Below are positions 15,412 to 23,820 of a DNA stretch of 39,171 nucleotides, piece by piece. Below the pieces are notes generated by a model. It was not told the origin of the DNA. It did not search any database and saw nothing but the letters and a program-made list of their open reading frames with translations. Numbering within the stretch: position 1 is the stretch's first letter; each line of letters starts with the position of its first letter. The stretch is from an uncultured bacterium (GTDB lineage: Bacteria > Edwardsbacteria > AC1 > EtOH8): the NCBI GenBank assembly GCA_937863685.1, contig CALMGM010000005.1, positions 973,046 through 1,012,216 on the forward strand, read 5' to 3'. The position numbers and the translations under genes were made by a program.

Positions 15412-15434
15412 GTTATCAGTAAATCATTATGCTG

Positions 15435-17681
15435 TTAAGCCGGGGTTTGGCTGTTCTTGGGTTCTGTCCCGTTCTTGGCCTCCGGGTATTCTATCCGGGG
15501 ATGGAACAGGGCCAGCAGAACCGGCAGAAAGGCCTCCCCGGCCAGGTGCAGGTCGTGCAGGGTCAGGCTGGACTCGTCCAGCTCCAGTTCGTTGGCCTTG
15601 TCGGCGATGGTGGCCTTGACCATCCGGCGGACCCGCTTGGGATCACGGTCCTTCAATGACCGGACCGAGGCCTCCACCACGTCGGCCAGCATCACCAGCC
15701 CGATCTCCTTGGACTGGGGCTTGGGTCCCGGGTAGCGGAAATCCCCCTCCAGCAATTTGCCCTCGGAGGAAAGATTGGCCTTATGGTAGAAATACTTGGC
15801 CAGGGTGGTGCCGTGGTGCTGGGCGATGGCGTCCTTGATGGGCTGTGGCAGGCGGTGCTTCTTGGCCAGTTCCAGCCCCTCCTTGACATGGGAGGCCACC
15901 ACCAGGAAGCTCATCTTGGGGGCCAGGCTGTCGTGGCGGTTGGCCGCCCCGCCCTGGTTCTCTATGAAGTAATCCGGCTTGGCCAGCTTGCCGATATCGT
16001 GGTAATAACCCATGATCCGGGCCTGGAGGCTGTTGGCTCCGATGGCCTTGGCCCCCACCTCGGCCAGGTTGCCCACCAGCAGGCTGTGCTGGAAGGTCCC
16101 GGTGGCCTCGATGGACAGCCGCTTCAGGAGCGGCTGGTCGGGGTCGGCCATCTCCAGCAGGCTGTAGTCGGTGGTGGTGTTGAATACCGCCTCCAGCACC
16201 GGCAGCAGCAGCAGGGTCAGCACTATCGACAAAAAGGCGCTGGCCGGGGCCATCAGCAGCGACTGCTGGATCTGCTGGAAGCTGGAAAGCTTGAGATATT
16301 CCACCGCGGCGATGGCCAGCCCGCTGGCCACGGTCAGGGCGATAAAACTGGTGATGATGAACTGGAAGCGGCTGCGCAGCCCTTTGACCAGGAAGGAGGC
16401 CACCGAGCCCGAGGCCAGGGCCACCACGGTGATGGGCAGGCTCAGCTCGGTGACCACCCCGAACAGCAGGCTGGAGGTGACGGCCATCACCGCTCCCAGC
16501 GGGATGTCGAACATCAGGCTGGTCAGGATCGGCCCCAGGGCGGCCGGGAGCATGTAGGGCGGGAAATCCGGGCGGGACAGCACCAGCCAGCCGGCCAGCA
16601 CGCTGAGCAGTATTATCGAGGCCAGGATCAGCAACGAGTGGAAGCTGCGGAAGATCTCCGGCCGGAACCGGATAAGATAAAAGGTCAGGATGCCCAGGAA
16701 GAAGCCCAGGGCCAGTAGCCGGGAAAGCAGGGTCAGCACATAGTTCCAGCCGCTGCGCCGGTTGACCACCGAGGCCTCCTCCAGCTTAAGCTGCAGCGAG
16801 TTCAGCTTCAGCAGGACCGTCTGGTCCACCTTCTGGTAGGCGGCGATGATCTTCTCGCCCTTGGCCACCTGGCCGGTGTACCGGGGCACCGACTCCCGGG
16901 CCCGGGTCCGGGCCGCCGCCACCTCGGCGGTGTCCACCGCCAGATTGGGCTCCAGCAATTTGGCGGCCACTTCGGCCAGGGCCTTGGCCATGGGCTCGGA
17001 ATTTGGGAAGGCCGCCTGGCTCTTGGCCCTGATCAGCAGGGGCAGGGATTCCATGGTGAAGAACCGGGAGACGGCGGTCCGCCGGAGCTCCTGGTCCTGG
17101 CGCAGCACCACCTCGGGGCCCAGCATCCGGGCTTGGCCGTCGCTCAAGGGAAGCACTCCCGGCTCCAGCAGGGAGTGGGCCATGTCCTTGAGCCCCTGCT
17201 GAAAGGAGTACAGGCCGGGCACGGTCAGCAGCAGATCGGAGGTGCCGCGGCTCAGGTTCAGCTTCCAGGACTGGATGGTCTTTTGCTTATAGGAGAGATA
17301 CTCGTCCTCCTGGCGGAGGTTGGAAAGCCTTATCAGGAAGAGCTCCACGTCGCTGTAAAGCTTCCGGTCAAACTCGGGGTTGCGGTAGACGATGGCCAGC
17401 ACCTGGGAGGCGGCGCTGTCCTGCTGGGCCCTGAGCAGGGCCGGATCCTTGACCAGCGGGAAATCGAACGGGGCGTGGATGTCCCGGGGGGAGACCGAGC
17501 CGATCTTTAGCTTGATGTCGTCGTTGCGGGCCGGGGAGAACAGGTTGGCGATCACCAGCAGCAGGATGCCGGCCAGGCCCACCCGTTTTATCCAGTAGAT
17601 CTGGAATTTCCGGGACTGGGGGGCCAGCGGCCACAGGCCCTTGGCCAGGGAGAATATTTTTTGGATGAATATCTTTTTCAT
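15435..17681 (-). CDS. pgpH: 7TM-HD phosphohydrolase (PgpH-like)
   Basis: About 748 residues from ATG 17681; an in-frame extension to 17792 overlaps phoH and is rejected. The architecture matches the 7TMR-HD family: an N-terminal membrane helix (about 27-46), a long extracytoplasmic domain (about 50-320) with SVSPRDIHAPFDFPLVKD, a cluster of membrane helices (about 330-500) and a C-terminal HD domain. HD residues visible are QHSLLVGNLAE and YYHDIGK with H561/D562. Listeria PgpH degrades cyclic-di-AMP, so a similar phosphodiesterase role is likely here but not proven. It starts 7 nt after the phoH stop. Confidence 0.9.
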   Translation of the reverse strand: MKKIFIQKIFSLAKGLWPLAPQSRKFQIYWIKRVGLAGILLLVIANLFSPARNDDIKLKIGSVSPRDIHAPFDFPLVKDPALLRAQQDSAASQVLAIVYRNPEFDRKLYSDVELFLIRLSNLRQEDEYLSYKQKTIQSWKLNLSRGTSDLLLTVPGLYSFQQGLKDMAHSLLEPGVLPLSDGQARMLGPEVVLRQDQELRRTAVSRFFTMESLPLLIRAKSQAAFPNSEPMAKALAEVAAKLLEPNLAVDTAEVAAARTRARESVPRYTGQVAKGEKIIAAYQKVDQTVLLKLNSLQLKLEEASVVNRRSGWNYVLTLLSRLLALGFFLGILTFYLIRFRPEIFRSFHSLLILASIILLSVLAGWLVLSRPDFPPYMLPAALGPILTSLMFDIPLGAVMAVTSSLLFGVVTELSLPITVVALASGSVASFLVKGLRSRFQFIITSFIALTVASGLAIAAVEYLKLSSFQQIQQSLLMAPASAFLSIVLTLLLLPVLEAVFNTTTDYSLLEMADPDQPLLKRLSIEATGTFQHSLLVGNLAEVGAKAIGANSLQARIMGYYHDIGKLAKPDYFIENQGGAANRHDSLAPKMSFLVVASHVKEGLELAKKHRLPQPIKDAIAQHHGTTLAKYFYHKANLSSEGKLLEGDFRYPGPKPQSKEIGLVMLADVVEASVRSLKDRDPKRVRRMVKATIADKANELELDESSLTLHDLHLAGEAFLPVLLALFHPRIEYPEAKNGTEPKNSQTPA

Positions 17682-17688
17682 AATCCGG

Positions 17689-18711
17689 TCAGTCGGCCGG
17701 ACCTCCTTCGGCCCCGGGGGTCGCCCCTCCGTTGCCGGAATAATTCTGGTAGGCCTGGATGATGCGGTGCACCAGGCGGTGTCGCACCACATCCCGCTCC
17801 CCCAGGGCCGCGAAGCGGATGCCCTCCACTCCCTGCAGGATGTTGCTGGCCTCGATCAGTCCGGAGCTGTCGCTGCGGGCCAGGTCTATCTGGGTGATGT
17901 CCCCGGTGATGACGGCCCGGGAGTTGAAGCCCAGCCGGGTCAGGAACATCTTCATCTGGGTCTTGGTGGCGTTCTGGGCCTCGTCCAGGATCACGAAGGA
18001 ATTGTTCAGGGTCCGGCCCCGCATGTAAGCCAGGGGGACGATCTCGATGATATCGTTGGCCAGAAAGCGGTTGACCTTCTCCGGGGACATCATGTCGTAC
18101 AGGGCGTCGTACAGCGGCCGCATGTAGGGGTCGATCTTCTCCTTGAGGTCGCCCGGCAGAAAGCCCAGCGATTCCCCGGCCTCCACCGCCGGACGGCACA
18201 GGACCACCCGCTCCACCTGCCGCTCGTTGAGGGCCGCCACCGCGGCCGCCACCGCCAGGTAGGTTTTGCCGGTCCCGGCCGGGCCGATGGCGATCACCAG
18301 GTCGCTGCCTTGCATGGCCTCCAGGTAATTCTCCTGGCCGGGCGATTTGGCCTTGATCAGCTTTTTCAGCGACGAGATCCCGGCCGGCCGCTCCCGGGAG
18401 GGCCCGGAGCCGGGCTGGTTCCGGATGTCGTCTATGGCGTAGCCGATGTCCCGCTCGGTGAGTACCGCACCGGATTCCACCTTCTCCCGCAGGCGCAGGA
18501 TCAGGCTGGTCAGCATCTCCAGCTCCCGGGGCTGGCCCTTGATGATGACCTCGTCGCCCCGGGCAACCAGCTTGGAGCCGAAGGAATGCTGGATCAGCTT
18601 GAGGTTGGCGTCACCGGCCCCCAGCAGGTTGGCGGCGTCTATTCCCGCCAGGGAGATGCGTTCGGTTATTTCGGTTGTTTCTCTGGTCATGCTTTTATTA
18701 TGGGCTTCCAT
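17689..18711 (-). CDS. phoH: PhoH-family ATPase (YbeZ)
   Basis: A 340-residue PhoH-like protein. It has an N-terminal KH-like segment (about 35-75), Walker A GPAGTGKT (143-150) and Walker B-type ILDEAQNATKTQMKMFLTR (241-259), then SRAVITGDITQIDL, all close to YbeZ. PhoH/YbeZ is an RNA-associated P-loop ATPase that works with YbeY in rRNA processing. It heads the phoH-pgpH-ybeY cluster. The annotated ATG has no Shine-Dalgarno; an alternative ATG lies 21 nt inside the frame (18690) and is not better placed. Upstream is an AT-rich divergent gap shared with the exported-protein operon. Confidence 0.92.
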   Translation of the reverse strand: MEAHNKSMTRETTEITERISLAGIDAANLLGAGDANLKLIQHSFGSKLVARGDEVIIKGQPRELEMLTSLILRLREKVESGAVLTERDIGYAIDDIRNQPGSGPSRERPAGISSLKKLIKAKSPGQENYLEAMQGSDLVIAIGPAGTGKTYLAVAAAVAALNERQVERVVLCRPAVEAGESLGFLPGDLKEKIDPYMRPLYDALYDMMSPEKVNRFLANDIIEIVPLAYMRGRTLNNSFVILDEAQNATKTQMKMFLTRLGFNSRAVITGDITQIDLARSDSSGLIEASNILQGVEGIRFAALGERDVVRHRLVHRIIQAYQNYSGNGGATPGAEGGPAD

Positions 18712-18743
18712 TTAAGTTTGCGTTTTTTAAGGTGCCGATATGG

Positions 18744-18794
18744 TTGGTCGGCTAATGCTCAAAACACAGCTGTCAGGACTGCTTTCCCGACCAA
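18744..18794. repeat. Inverted repeat in the phoH upstream gap
   Basis: TTGGTCGG (18744-18751) and CCGACCAA (18787-18794) form an 8-bp inverted repeat with a 35-nt interval that contains CAGCTG. It lies 33-83 nt upstream of phoH. It could be an operator pair or an old hairpin. Confidence 0.3.
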
Positions 18795-18815
18795 TTAATA
18801 TAACATACCGCAACC

Positions 18816-18845
18816 GTTTGCGCAAGGGAAAAGCAAGGCAAAAAA
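18816..18845 (+). promoter_or_regulatory. Shared upstream element with TTGCGCAA core, copy 1
   Basis: GTTTGCGCAAGGGAAAA followed by GCAAGGCAAAAA. The 8-bp TTGCGCAA palindrome is at 18818-18825, 34 nt upstream of the -35 of the exported-protein operon. An almost identical element is at 22720-22748, before rfaE1. Position and conservation suggest a regulator site. Confidence 0.5.
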
Positions 18846-18859
18846 TATGTAATATGTCC

Positions 18860-18889
18860 TTGACAAAGTTGTGTCTAAGAGCCTATAGT
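18860..18889 (+). promoter_or_regulatory. Sigma70-type promoter of the exported-protein operon
   Basis: -35 TTGACA (18860-18865), 18-bp spacer, -10 TATAGT (18884-18889). The predicted start near 18896 gives a leader of about 25 nt, which contains GGGAG just before ATG 18921. Confidence 0.7.
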
Positions 18890-18920
18890 ATACAACAATA
18901 AACAGAACGGGAGTAAAATC

Positions 18921-20636
18921 ATGAAAAAATGTCTATTAATATATTTATTGCTGCAGGCGCTGCCCTGTTTTGCCCAGCCCATTATCCAAAACGATCCCAC
19001 CGAGCCCTGCGGGCCTCCCCGTCCGGACTACTGGCTCGGCAGGCATGACCGCCTCTCTCCGATGCGGGGAGAGGTTGGAGAGGGGTCTAAACCCCGGCAG
19101 GCAGCCAAAAGCTTTACCGCCGCTGCCCTTGACTCCTATTCCTTTTTCTCCAACATCCGTGTAAACGACAACCCGCCCGGCAGCAGCTTCGAAACACCTT
19201 ACAGCTCCGGCTCTCACGCCATGGCCGCCCGGGGGGATACGGTATATTTGGTTTGGCGCTCCGACCGGAACACCAACAGCACAATATACTTTGACAAAAG
19301 CACCGACGGGGGCAATACCTGGGGCACGGATGTAAGAATAACCGACAGCGACAGCGCGGCTATCATGCCTGCCTTGGCAGTGGGCCAGGACGGAACCATA
19401 TACGTAAGCTGGACTGACTTCAGGGATTATTATGCCACTGATCGGCACATATATTTTGCCAAAAGCATAAACGGGGGAACAAGCTTTTTGCCCAGCGTGC
19501 GAGTGTGCAACGACCATGAAGCTTACCAGGCATTCAGTAGCATAGCTGTTAACGATAGCGGGTTAATATTTGTGGCTTGGGAGGATGGAAGAAATAGCGC
19601 CACTCAAAAACTGGATGTATACTGCGCCAGAAGCGTTGATGGTGGTGCAAGCTTTTTATCAAGCGTACGGGTAGATGACACTGGGACTGACAGCAGCGGT
19701 CAGGGGGGGGGTATAGCGGTGAAAGACAGTTGCGTTTTCATTGCATTTAATGATTACAGATATGATTATAATTATAGGAACATTTATTTTGCGAAAAGTA
19801 CTAACAATGGACAAAGTTTCGATACGAATATCCTTGTAAATGATACCACTGGCCAGGTAAATCGTACACAGCGGTATCCGAGCATATGTGTTGATATGTT
19901 GGGTATATACATGGCTTGGGCAGATGACCGCAATGGTGATTTTGATATCTATTTTACCAAAAGCACAGACGGGGGGCTGACATTTACATCACCAAATATA
20001 AATTTAATAGACGCAGCAGGCGAAAGTTACGCTCAAGGCTACCCCAGCCTGGCCTGCGATGACAGCGGCGGGGTGTATTGCGCCTGGGAGGATAGGAGAA
20101 ACGGGTTGACATACCCTTGGTTAATTTATTTTAATTACAGTAAAAACCACGGAGATGCATTTGCCACCAATAATATGCATGTGGATGATAGAACACTGAG
20201 TGAAGACGTACGATTATGGAACGTTACAATATGTGCCAATAACAAAGGTAAAGTATTTGCAGCATGGTCTGATGACCGTAATGGTGGCGATTATGATATC
20301 TATACTACAGCAGGCAATTTTACCGGGGTTGAGGGCGAACCCCCTCAAAGCATATCGGTGGGGGCAGCCAGTATAAAATGCTATCCCAATCCATTTAAAA
20401 GTAGAATCACTATGAGCTATACGTTAAAGGATAGGTCTCCAATATCTGTGACGGTATATAACATTAAAGGCGAATTAGTCAAAACGATTGATAAAAGATT
20501 CCAAGCAGCAGGACAGTATAAATTAACCTGGGATGGGAGAAACGAAACCGGGGCCATAGTATCCGGGGGTATTTATTTTATTCAGTTAAGCACGGACAAT
20601 AAAATCCAAACACAAAAAATAATATACATAAAGTGA
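18921..20636 (+). CDS. Exported BNR/sialidase-like beta-propeller with C-terminal sorting-type domain
   Basis: A 571-residue exported protein. Residues 1-19 are a signal peptide (ending CFAQ). About residues 70-470 hold repeated blades with sialidase-type Asp-box motifs (STDGGNTW, SINGGTSF, SVDGGASF, STNNGQSF, STDGGLTF), each followed by a hydrophobic strand and VAWEDGRN-like turns. Residues 485-571 form an FlgD-like Ig/type IX-type sorting domain starting CYPNPF and ending GGIYFIQL...KIIYIK. Sialidase catalytic arginines are not evident, so a binding or structural surface role is as likely as catalysis. Residues 44-57 are encoded by a dispersed palindromic repeat. The later part is AT-richer. 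A GGGAG ribosome site supports the start. Confidence 0.8.
   Translation: MKKCLLIYLLLQALPCFAQPIIQNDPTEPCGPPRPDYWLGRHDRLSPMRGEVGEGSKPRQAAKSFTAAALDSYSFFSNIRVNDNPPGSSFETPYSSGSHAMAARGDTVYLVWRSDRNTNSTIYFDKSTDGGNTWGTDVRITDSDSAAIMPALAVGQDGTIYVSWTDFRDYYATDRHIYFAKSINGGTSFLPSVRVCNDHEAYQAFSSIAVNDSGLIFVAWEDGRNSATQKLDVYCARSVDGGASFLSSVRVDDTGTDSSGQGGGIAVKDSCVFIAFNDYRYDYNYRNIYFAKSTNNGQSFDTNILVNDTTGQVNRTQRYPSICVDMLGIYMAWADDRNGDFDIYFTKSTDGGLTFTSPNINLIDAAGESYAQGYPSLACDDSGGVYCAWEDRRNGLTYPWLIYFNYSKNHGDAFATNNMHVDDRTLSEDVRLWNVTICANNKGKVFAAWSDDRNGGDYDIYTTAGNFTGVEGEPPQSISVGAASIKCYPNPFKSRITMSYTLKDRSPISVTVYNIKGELVKTIDKRFQAAGQYKLTWDGRNETGAIVSGGIYFIQLSTDNKIQTQKIIYIK
19048..19088. repeat. Dispersed palindromic repeat inside a coding sequence
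   Basis: A CCTCTCTCC-GATGC-GGGGAGAGG hairpin followed by TTGGAGAGGGGTC, of the same family as 3965-3992 and 13325-13354. It is read in frame as about LSPMRGEVGEGSK, directly between the signal peptide region and the propeller. Confidence 0.7.
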
Positions 20637-20643
20637 GAAGTGC

Positions 20644-22704
20644 ATGAAAAGAATGTTGGTTATACTATTGTTGCTTGGATTAATATTGCAAGCAATGCCT
20701 GTATTGGCGCAGGATAGCTTCTTCCCCATCGGCGCCCTGTTGGGTCGCACGCGCCTGCAAGGACCGGACGGAACCGAACCCAGTTGTTCGCCCCTTTCCA
20801 TGGTGGACAGCGCCCAAAAGTGCGGCTTTAACCTGGTAAGCGTAGGCGGCATGTATGACGGCCCGGGCGGTCATGATATGCTTTCCGATGCTTTGGATTA
20901 TCTAAAAGCCGGCGGTATGAAATGTTTGCTGGCGCAGGCGCCAAAGCTTTCCGCCAGCGGCGCAACCGCCTGGCTTGATACCAAGTACAATATCGAACGT
21001 TTTGCCTCCGGGGTATACAGCCGTTTTCAGGCCGAAGACCATCCGTATTTTATTCATCCGGACGGCGGATATAATAACGGCGCCGCTTGGGTGTGTGATC
21101 CCGGCATAGCGGGTACCGTCCTTTACCGTGATCTTACTCCCGGCAAGCCGTATTGGGAGCACAACTGCTGGGATGCCTGGATGCCGTTTGTGGATACGCT
21201 GTTCAACACCCAATGGCAGCACTATGGCCGAACGGAATACCGGATAACTTTCAGTCTTAAGTATCAGAACGAAGATTCGCTGGACACCACAACACCAGGT
21301 ATTCCGGTTTCCTTGTGTCGCATAGCCATTGATACCTTGAATAGTGTGGACTGGGCGCAATTTTCGATGGTTGATTGCGACACCATAACCACGGCCGACT
21401 TTGCCGGGCCTAATGTCTGGAAGACCTTTACCCTTAAGTTTACCAGGCTGGCCGGGCAGACCAGGTTTTTGGATTTTCCGGTTTACACCTTCGGTAACAA
21501 GCGGTTGTTCATTGACTACGTTGAAATGCATGATGCAGTGTTTGATTCGCTGGCAAATCAGGAATATGATCCATATATTCACAATACGCAACTAACTGGT
21601 ATAGCTGATTATTATTCCGGCCCAGCCTCGGCATATAAAGATGTCGTCTATCGTTATTACATGTACGACGAACCGATGCGCAGCCAGCTTAGCGCATTCG
21701 ATCTTGTTAATCGACAGCTTAAAAACGTAAATGCCAATGTTCCCGGCCTGACCTTTGTCTGCCCAAAATATCCCACCAGCTTTGGCGCTATCGGAGCCAC
21801 CGACCAAGCGGATACAAATTTCTACAGCGAATTTGTCAACACCACAAATCCCGCTCAATTGGCCGTGGATATCCTGCCCCTGTTTGGCGATTTGGGCAAG
21901 GAGGTTGATGCGCCGTATACCGGTAACGGCTATAAAACTCCGGAAGACTCGGGCTTCTATTTCCAACAACAAATGGATGTGTTCAGCAAATATTGCCGCG
22001 CCGCCCAGCGGGCTACCAGCAGCTCCGGAATACCTTGGTTCGTTCAAATACAAAGCTTTGGGGATTATCCCGACCCCGAAAACATCAACCTTTCAGGGCG
22101 CTGGCGGCTTCCAACCCCCAGGGAACTGAAATGCATGGCTTATCTTGGATTGTCCCATGGCGCCAGAGGTTTGTTTTATTATCTGTTTTCCCATGGATTG
22201 GTCAGTTATGATGGATATAAAGGACCATCAGGCGGATCGATAGATCAGTATGCAATGGTAGACACCCTCGGGAATGTCCGGGATACGGCATTTTATAATG
22301 CTGCCAAACAGATAAACGAAAATATTGCGATTTGGTCAACTACCCTGCTTAACCTGGTCTGTGACCAAACATTCAGAACTGACATCCCTGCCGTATCTTT
22401 TATCACCGGGGTGTCAGATTCATTTGTCCAAATAGGTTTATTCCATAGCAATACCAACATAAATGACAAATACTTCATGCTGGTCAACCGCCACTGCCTG
22501 CCTTCGGATACGCTTACTGTTACTGTCAACATCAGCAGTGCCTCAACTTTCTTCATTTCGGATATGCTTACCGGCCAGCCGGCCACGGGACAATTGGCAG
22601 CAGGGAGTGCCGTTCCCTTCAGCTATAAACTACAGCCGGGAGAGGGAAGGCTGTTCCGGGTAGTGCCGTTTACGGCGCAAATCAAAAATAAACCAAAATA
22701 TTGA
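20644..22704 (+). CDS. Exported protein of unknown family, possibly a TIM-barrel glycosidase
   Basis: A 686-residue exported protein with a signal peptide (about 1-22, ending VLAQ). The remainder has a glycoside-hydrolase feel: KCGFNLVSVGGMYDGPGG near 59-76 (barrel start), a beta-rich insertion (about 180-300) that could be a carbohydrate-binding module, YRYYMYDEP near 337-345 with an acidic pair, then PWFVQIQSFGDYPDPENI, RELKCMAYLGLSHGARGLFYYLF, and a C-terminal beta-sandwich (about 590-680). Acidic residues at strand ends fit retaining clan GH-A enzymes, but I cannot assign a family. It starts 7 nt after the propeller stop, so the two are co-expressed, perhaps acting on the same polysaccharide outside the cell. 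Confidence 0.6.
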   Translation: MKRMLVILLLLGLILQAMPVLAQDSFFPIGALLGRTRLQGPDGTEPSCSPLSMVDSAQKCGFNLVSVGGMYDGPGGHDMLSDALDYLKAGGMKCLLAQAPKLSASGATAWLDTKYNIERFASGVYSRFQAEDHPYFIHPDGGYNNGAAWVCDPGIAGTVLYRDLTPGKPYWEHNCWDAWMPFVDTLFNTQWQHYGRTEYRITFSLKYQNEDSLDTTTPGIPVSLCRIAIDTLNSVDWAQFSMVDCDTITTADFAGPNVWKTFTLKFTRLAGQTRFLDFPVYTFGNKRLFIDYVEMHDAVFDSLANQEYDPYIHNTQLTGIADYYSGPASAYKDVVYRYYMYDEPMRSQLSAFDLVNRQLKNVNANVPGLTFVCPKYPTSFGAIGATDQADTNFYSEFVNTTNPAQLAVDILPLFGDLGKEVDAPYTGNGYKTPEDSGFYFQQQMDVFSKYCRAAQRATSSSGIPWFVQIQSFGDYPDPENINLSGRWRLPTPRELKCMAYLGLSHGARGLFYYLFSHGLVSYDGYKGPSGGSIDQYAMVDTLGNVRDTAFYNAAKQINENIAIWSTTLLNLVCDQTFRTDIPAVSFITGVSDSFVQIGLFHSNTNINDKYFMLVNRHCLPSDTLTVTVNISSASTFFISDMLTGQPATGQLAAGSAVPFSYKLQPGEGRLFRVVPFTAQIKNKPKY

Positions 22705-22719
22705 TCAGGCTGATATTAT

Positions 22720-22748
22720 GTTTGCGCAAGGGAAAACACTGGCAAAAA
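22720..22748 (+). promoter_or_regulatory. Shared upstream element with TTGCGCAA core, copy 2
   Basis: GTTTGCGCAAGGGAAAA followed by CACTGGCAAAAA. The TTGCGCAA core is at 22722-22729, 25 nt before the -35 of rfaE1. It differs from copy 1 at only a few positions; the core-to-promoter distance differs by 9 bp, close to one helical turn. Confidence 0.5.
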
Positions 22749-22754
22749 TTATCA

Positions 22755-22783
22755 TTGACATTATCCGCCAAGTGTTTTAAGAT
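22755..22783 (+). promoter_or_regulatory. Promoter of rfaE1-waaA
   Basis: -35 TTGACA (22755-22760), 17-bp spacer, -10 TAAGAT (22778-22783). A second TTGACA at 22785-22790 lacks a well-spaced -10. A TATATT (22814-22819) ending 8 nt before the ATG could drive a leaderless start, but its -35 is poor. Confidence 0.5.
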
Positions 22784-22827
22784 ATTGACACTTACGGTCA
22801 ACATCAGATAACGTATATTGGCGAATC

Positions 22828-23820
22828 ATGCAGTTCAAACTGGATAAAAAACGATCCGACGCCCTGATCAACAGTTTCCGCCACAAGACCATCCTGGTGC
22901 TGGGCGACCTGATGCTGGACGAATATCTGTTCGGCCAGGTCAGCCGGATATCGCCCGAGGCCCCGGTGCCGGTGGTGGAGGTCAGCGAGGAGAAATATCT
23001 GCTGGGCGGCGCGGCCAACGTGGCCTGGAACATCGCCAGCCTGGGAGCCAAGGTAGTCCCGGTGGGGGTGGTCGGCCGGGACCGCCCACGCCAGACCATC
23101 TTGAAAGAGTTCCAGAAGCGGAAGATATCCAAAAGCGGGCTGGTGGAGGATCCCTCCCGCCACACCACCATCAAGACCAGGATCGTGGCCCATCACCAGC
23201 AGGTGGTGCGGGTGGACCGGGAGCACCGCCAGGACATCTCGCCGTCCTCGGAGGCCCGGGTCATCGCCCGGCTGAAAAAACTTGTTCCTGCGGCCGATGC
23301 GGTGCTGATAGAGGATTACAACAAGGGCCTGATAACCGGCAAGGTGCTCAAGGCCGCCCTGGAGCTGTGCCGCAGGCATAGGAAGATAGTCACGGTGGAT
23401 CCCAAGTTCAATCATTTCCTGGATTTCAAGGGGGTGACCCTGTTCAAGCCCAATGTGCTGGAGACCGAACGGGCCTTGGGGATCAAGATCGCCGGGCCTC
23501 AGGACATGCTGAAGGCCGGAAAAATGCTGATGGCCAGGCTCAAGACCAGTGCGGTGCTGATAACCGCCGGCGACCGGGGAATGTATCTGGTGACAGGTGG
23601 CAACAAGTCAGAGCACATCCCCACCATGGCCCGGGAGGTCTACGATGTCTCGGGGGCCGGTGACACGGTGATAGCGGTGCTGACGCTTTCATTGGCGGCC
23701 GGAGCCAGTTTCCTGGAGGCGGCCATCATAGCCAATCATGCGGCCGGGGTGGAGGTCTCCAAATTCGGGGTGGCGGCGGTCTCGGTGAACGAATTAAAGG
23801 AGGCGTTGAAGAGCTGGTAA
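22828..23820 (+). CDS. rfaE1: D-glycero-beta-D-manno-heptose-7-phosphate kinase
   Basis: A 330-residue PfkB-family sugar kinase of the RfaE1/HldE-N group, which phosphorylates heptose 7-phosphate at C1 in ADP-heptose synthesis for the LPS inner core. Visible features are VLGDLMLDEYLFGQVSRISP (24-43), GGAANVAWNIASLGA (60-74) and the ATP/anion-hole motif DVSGAGDTV with catalytic D279. It ends at the kinase domain: the C-terminal cytidylyltransferase of bifunctional HldE is absent, so rfaE2 must be elsewhere. The ATG has no Shine-Dalgarno. Its stop overlaps the waaA start by 1 nt (TAATG). The upstream TTGCGCAA element links its control to the exported-protein operon. Confidence 0.92.
   Translation: MQFKLDKKRSDALINSFRHKTILVLGDLMLDEYLFGQVSRISPEAPVPVVEVSEEKYLLGGAANVAWNIASLGAKVVPVGVVGRDRPRQTILKEFQKRKISKSGLVEDPSRHTTIKTRIVAHHQQVVRVDREHRQDISPSSEARVIARLKKLVPAADAVLIEDYNKGLITGKVLKAALELCRRHRKIVTVDPKFNHFLDFKGVTLFKPNVLETERALGIKIAGPQDMLKAGKMLMARLKTSAVLITAGDRGMYLVTGGNKSEHIPTMAREVYDVSGAGDTVIAVLTLSLAAGASFLEAAIIANHAAGVEVSKFGVAAVSVNELKEALKSW

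Noticed and set aside
17682-17792. N-terminal extension of PgpH overlapping phoH
   Set aside because: The extra 37 residues overlap phoH in another frame and are not hydrophobic or conserved-looking; ATG 17681 gives the normal membrane-anchor start.
17641-18798. Plus-strand open frame of 385 codons opposite phoH
   Set aside because: The minus strand encodes PhoH with intact Walker motifs; the antisense product has no recognisable domain.
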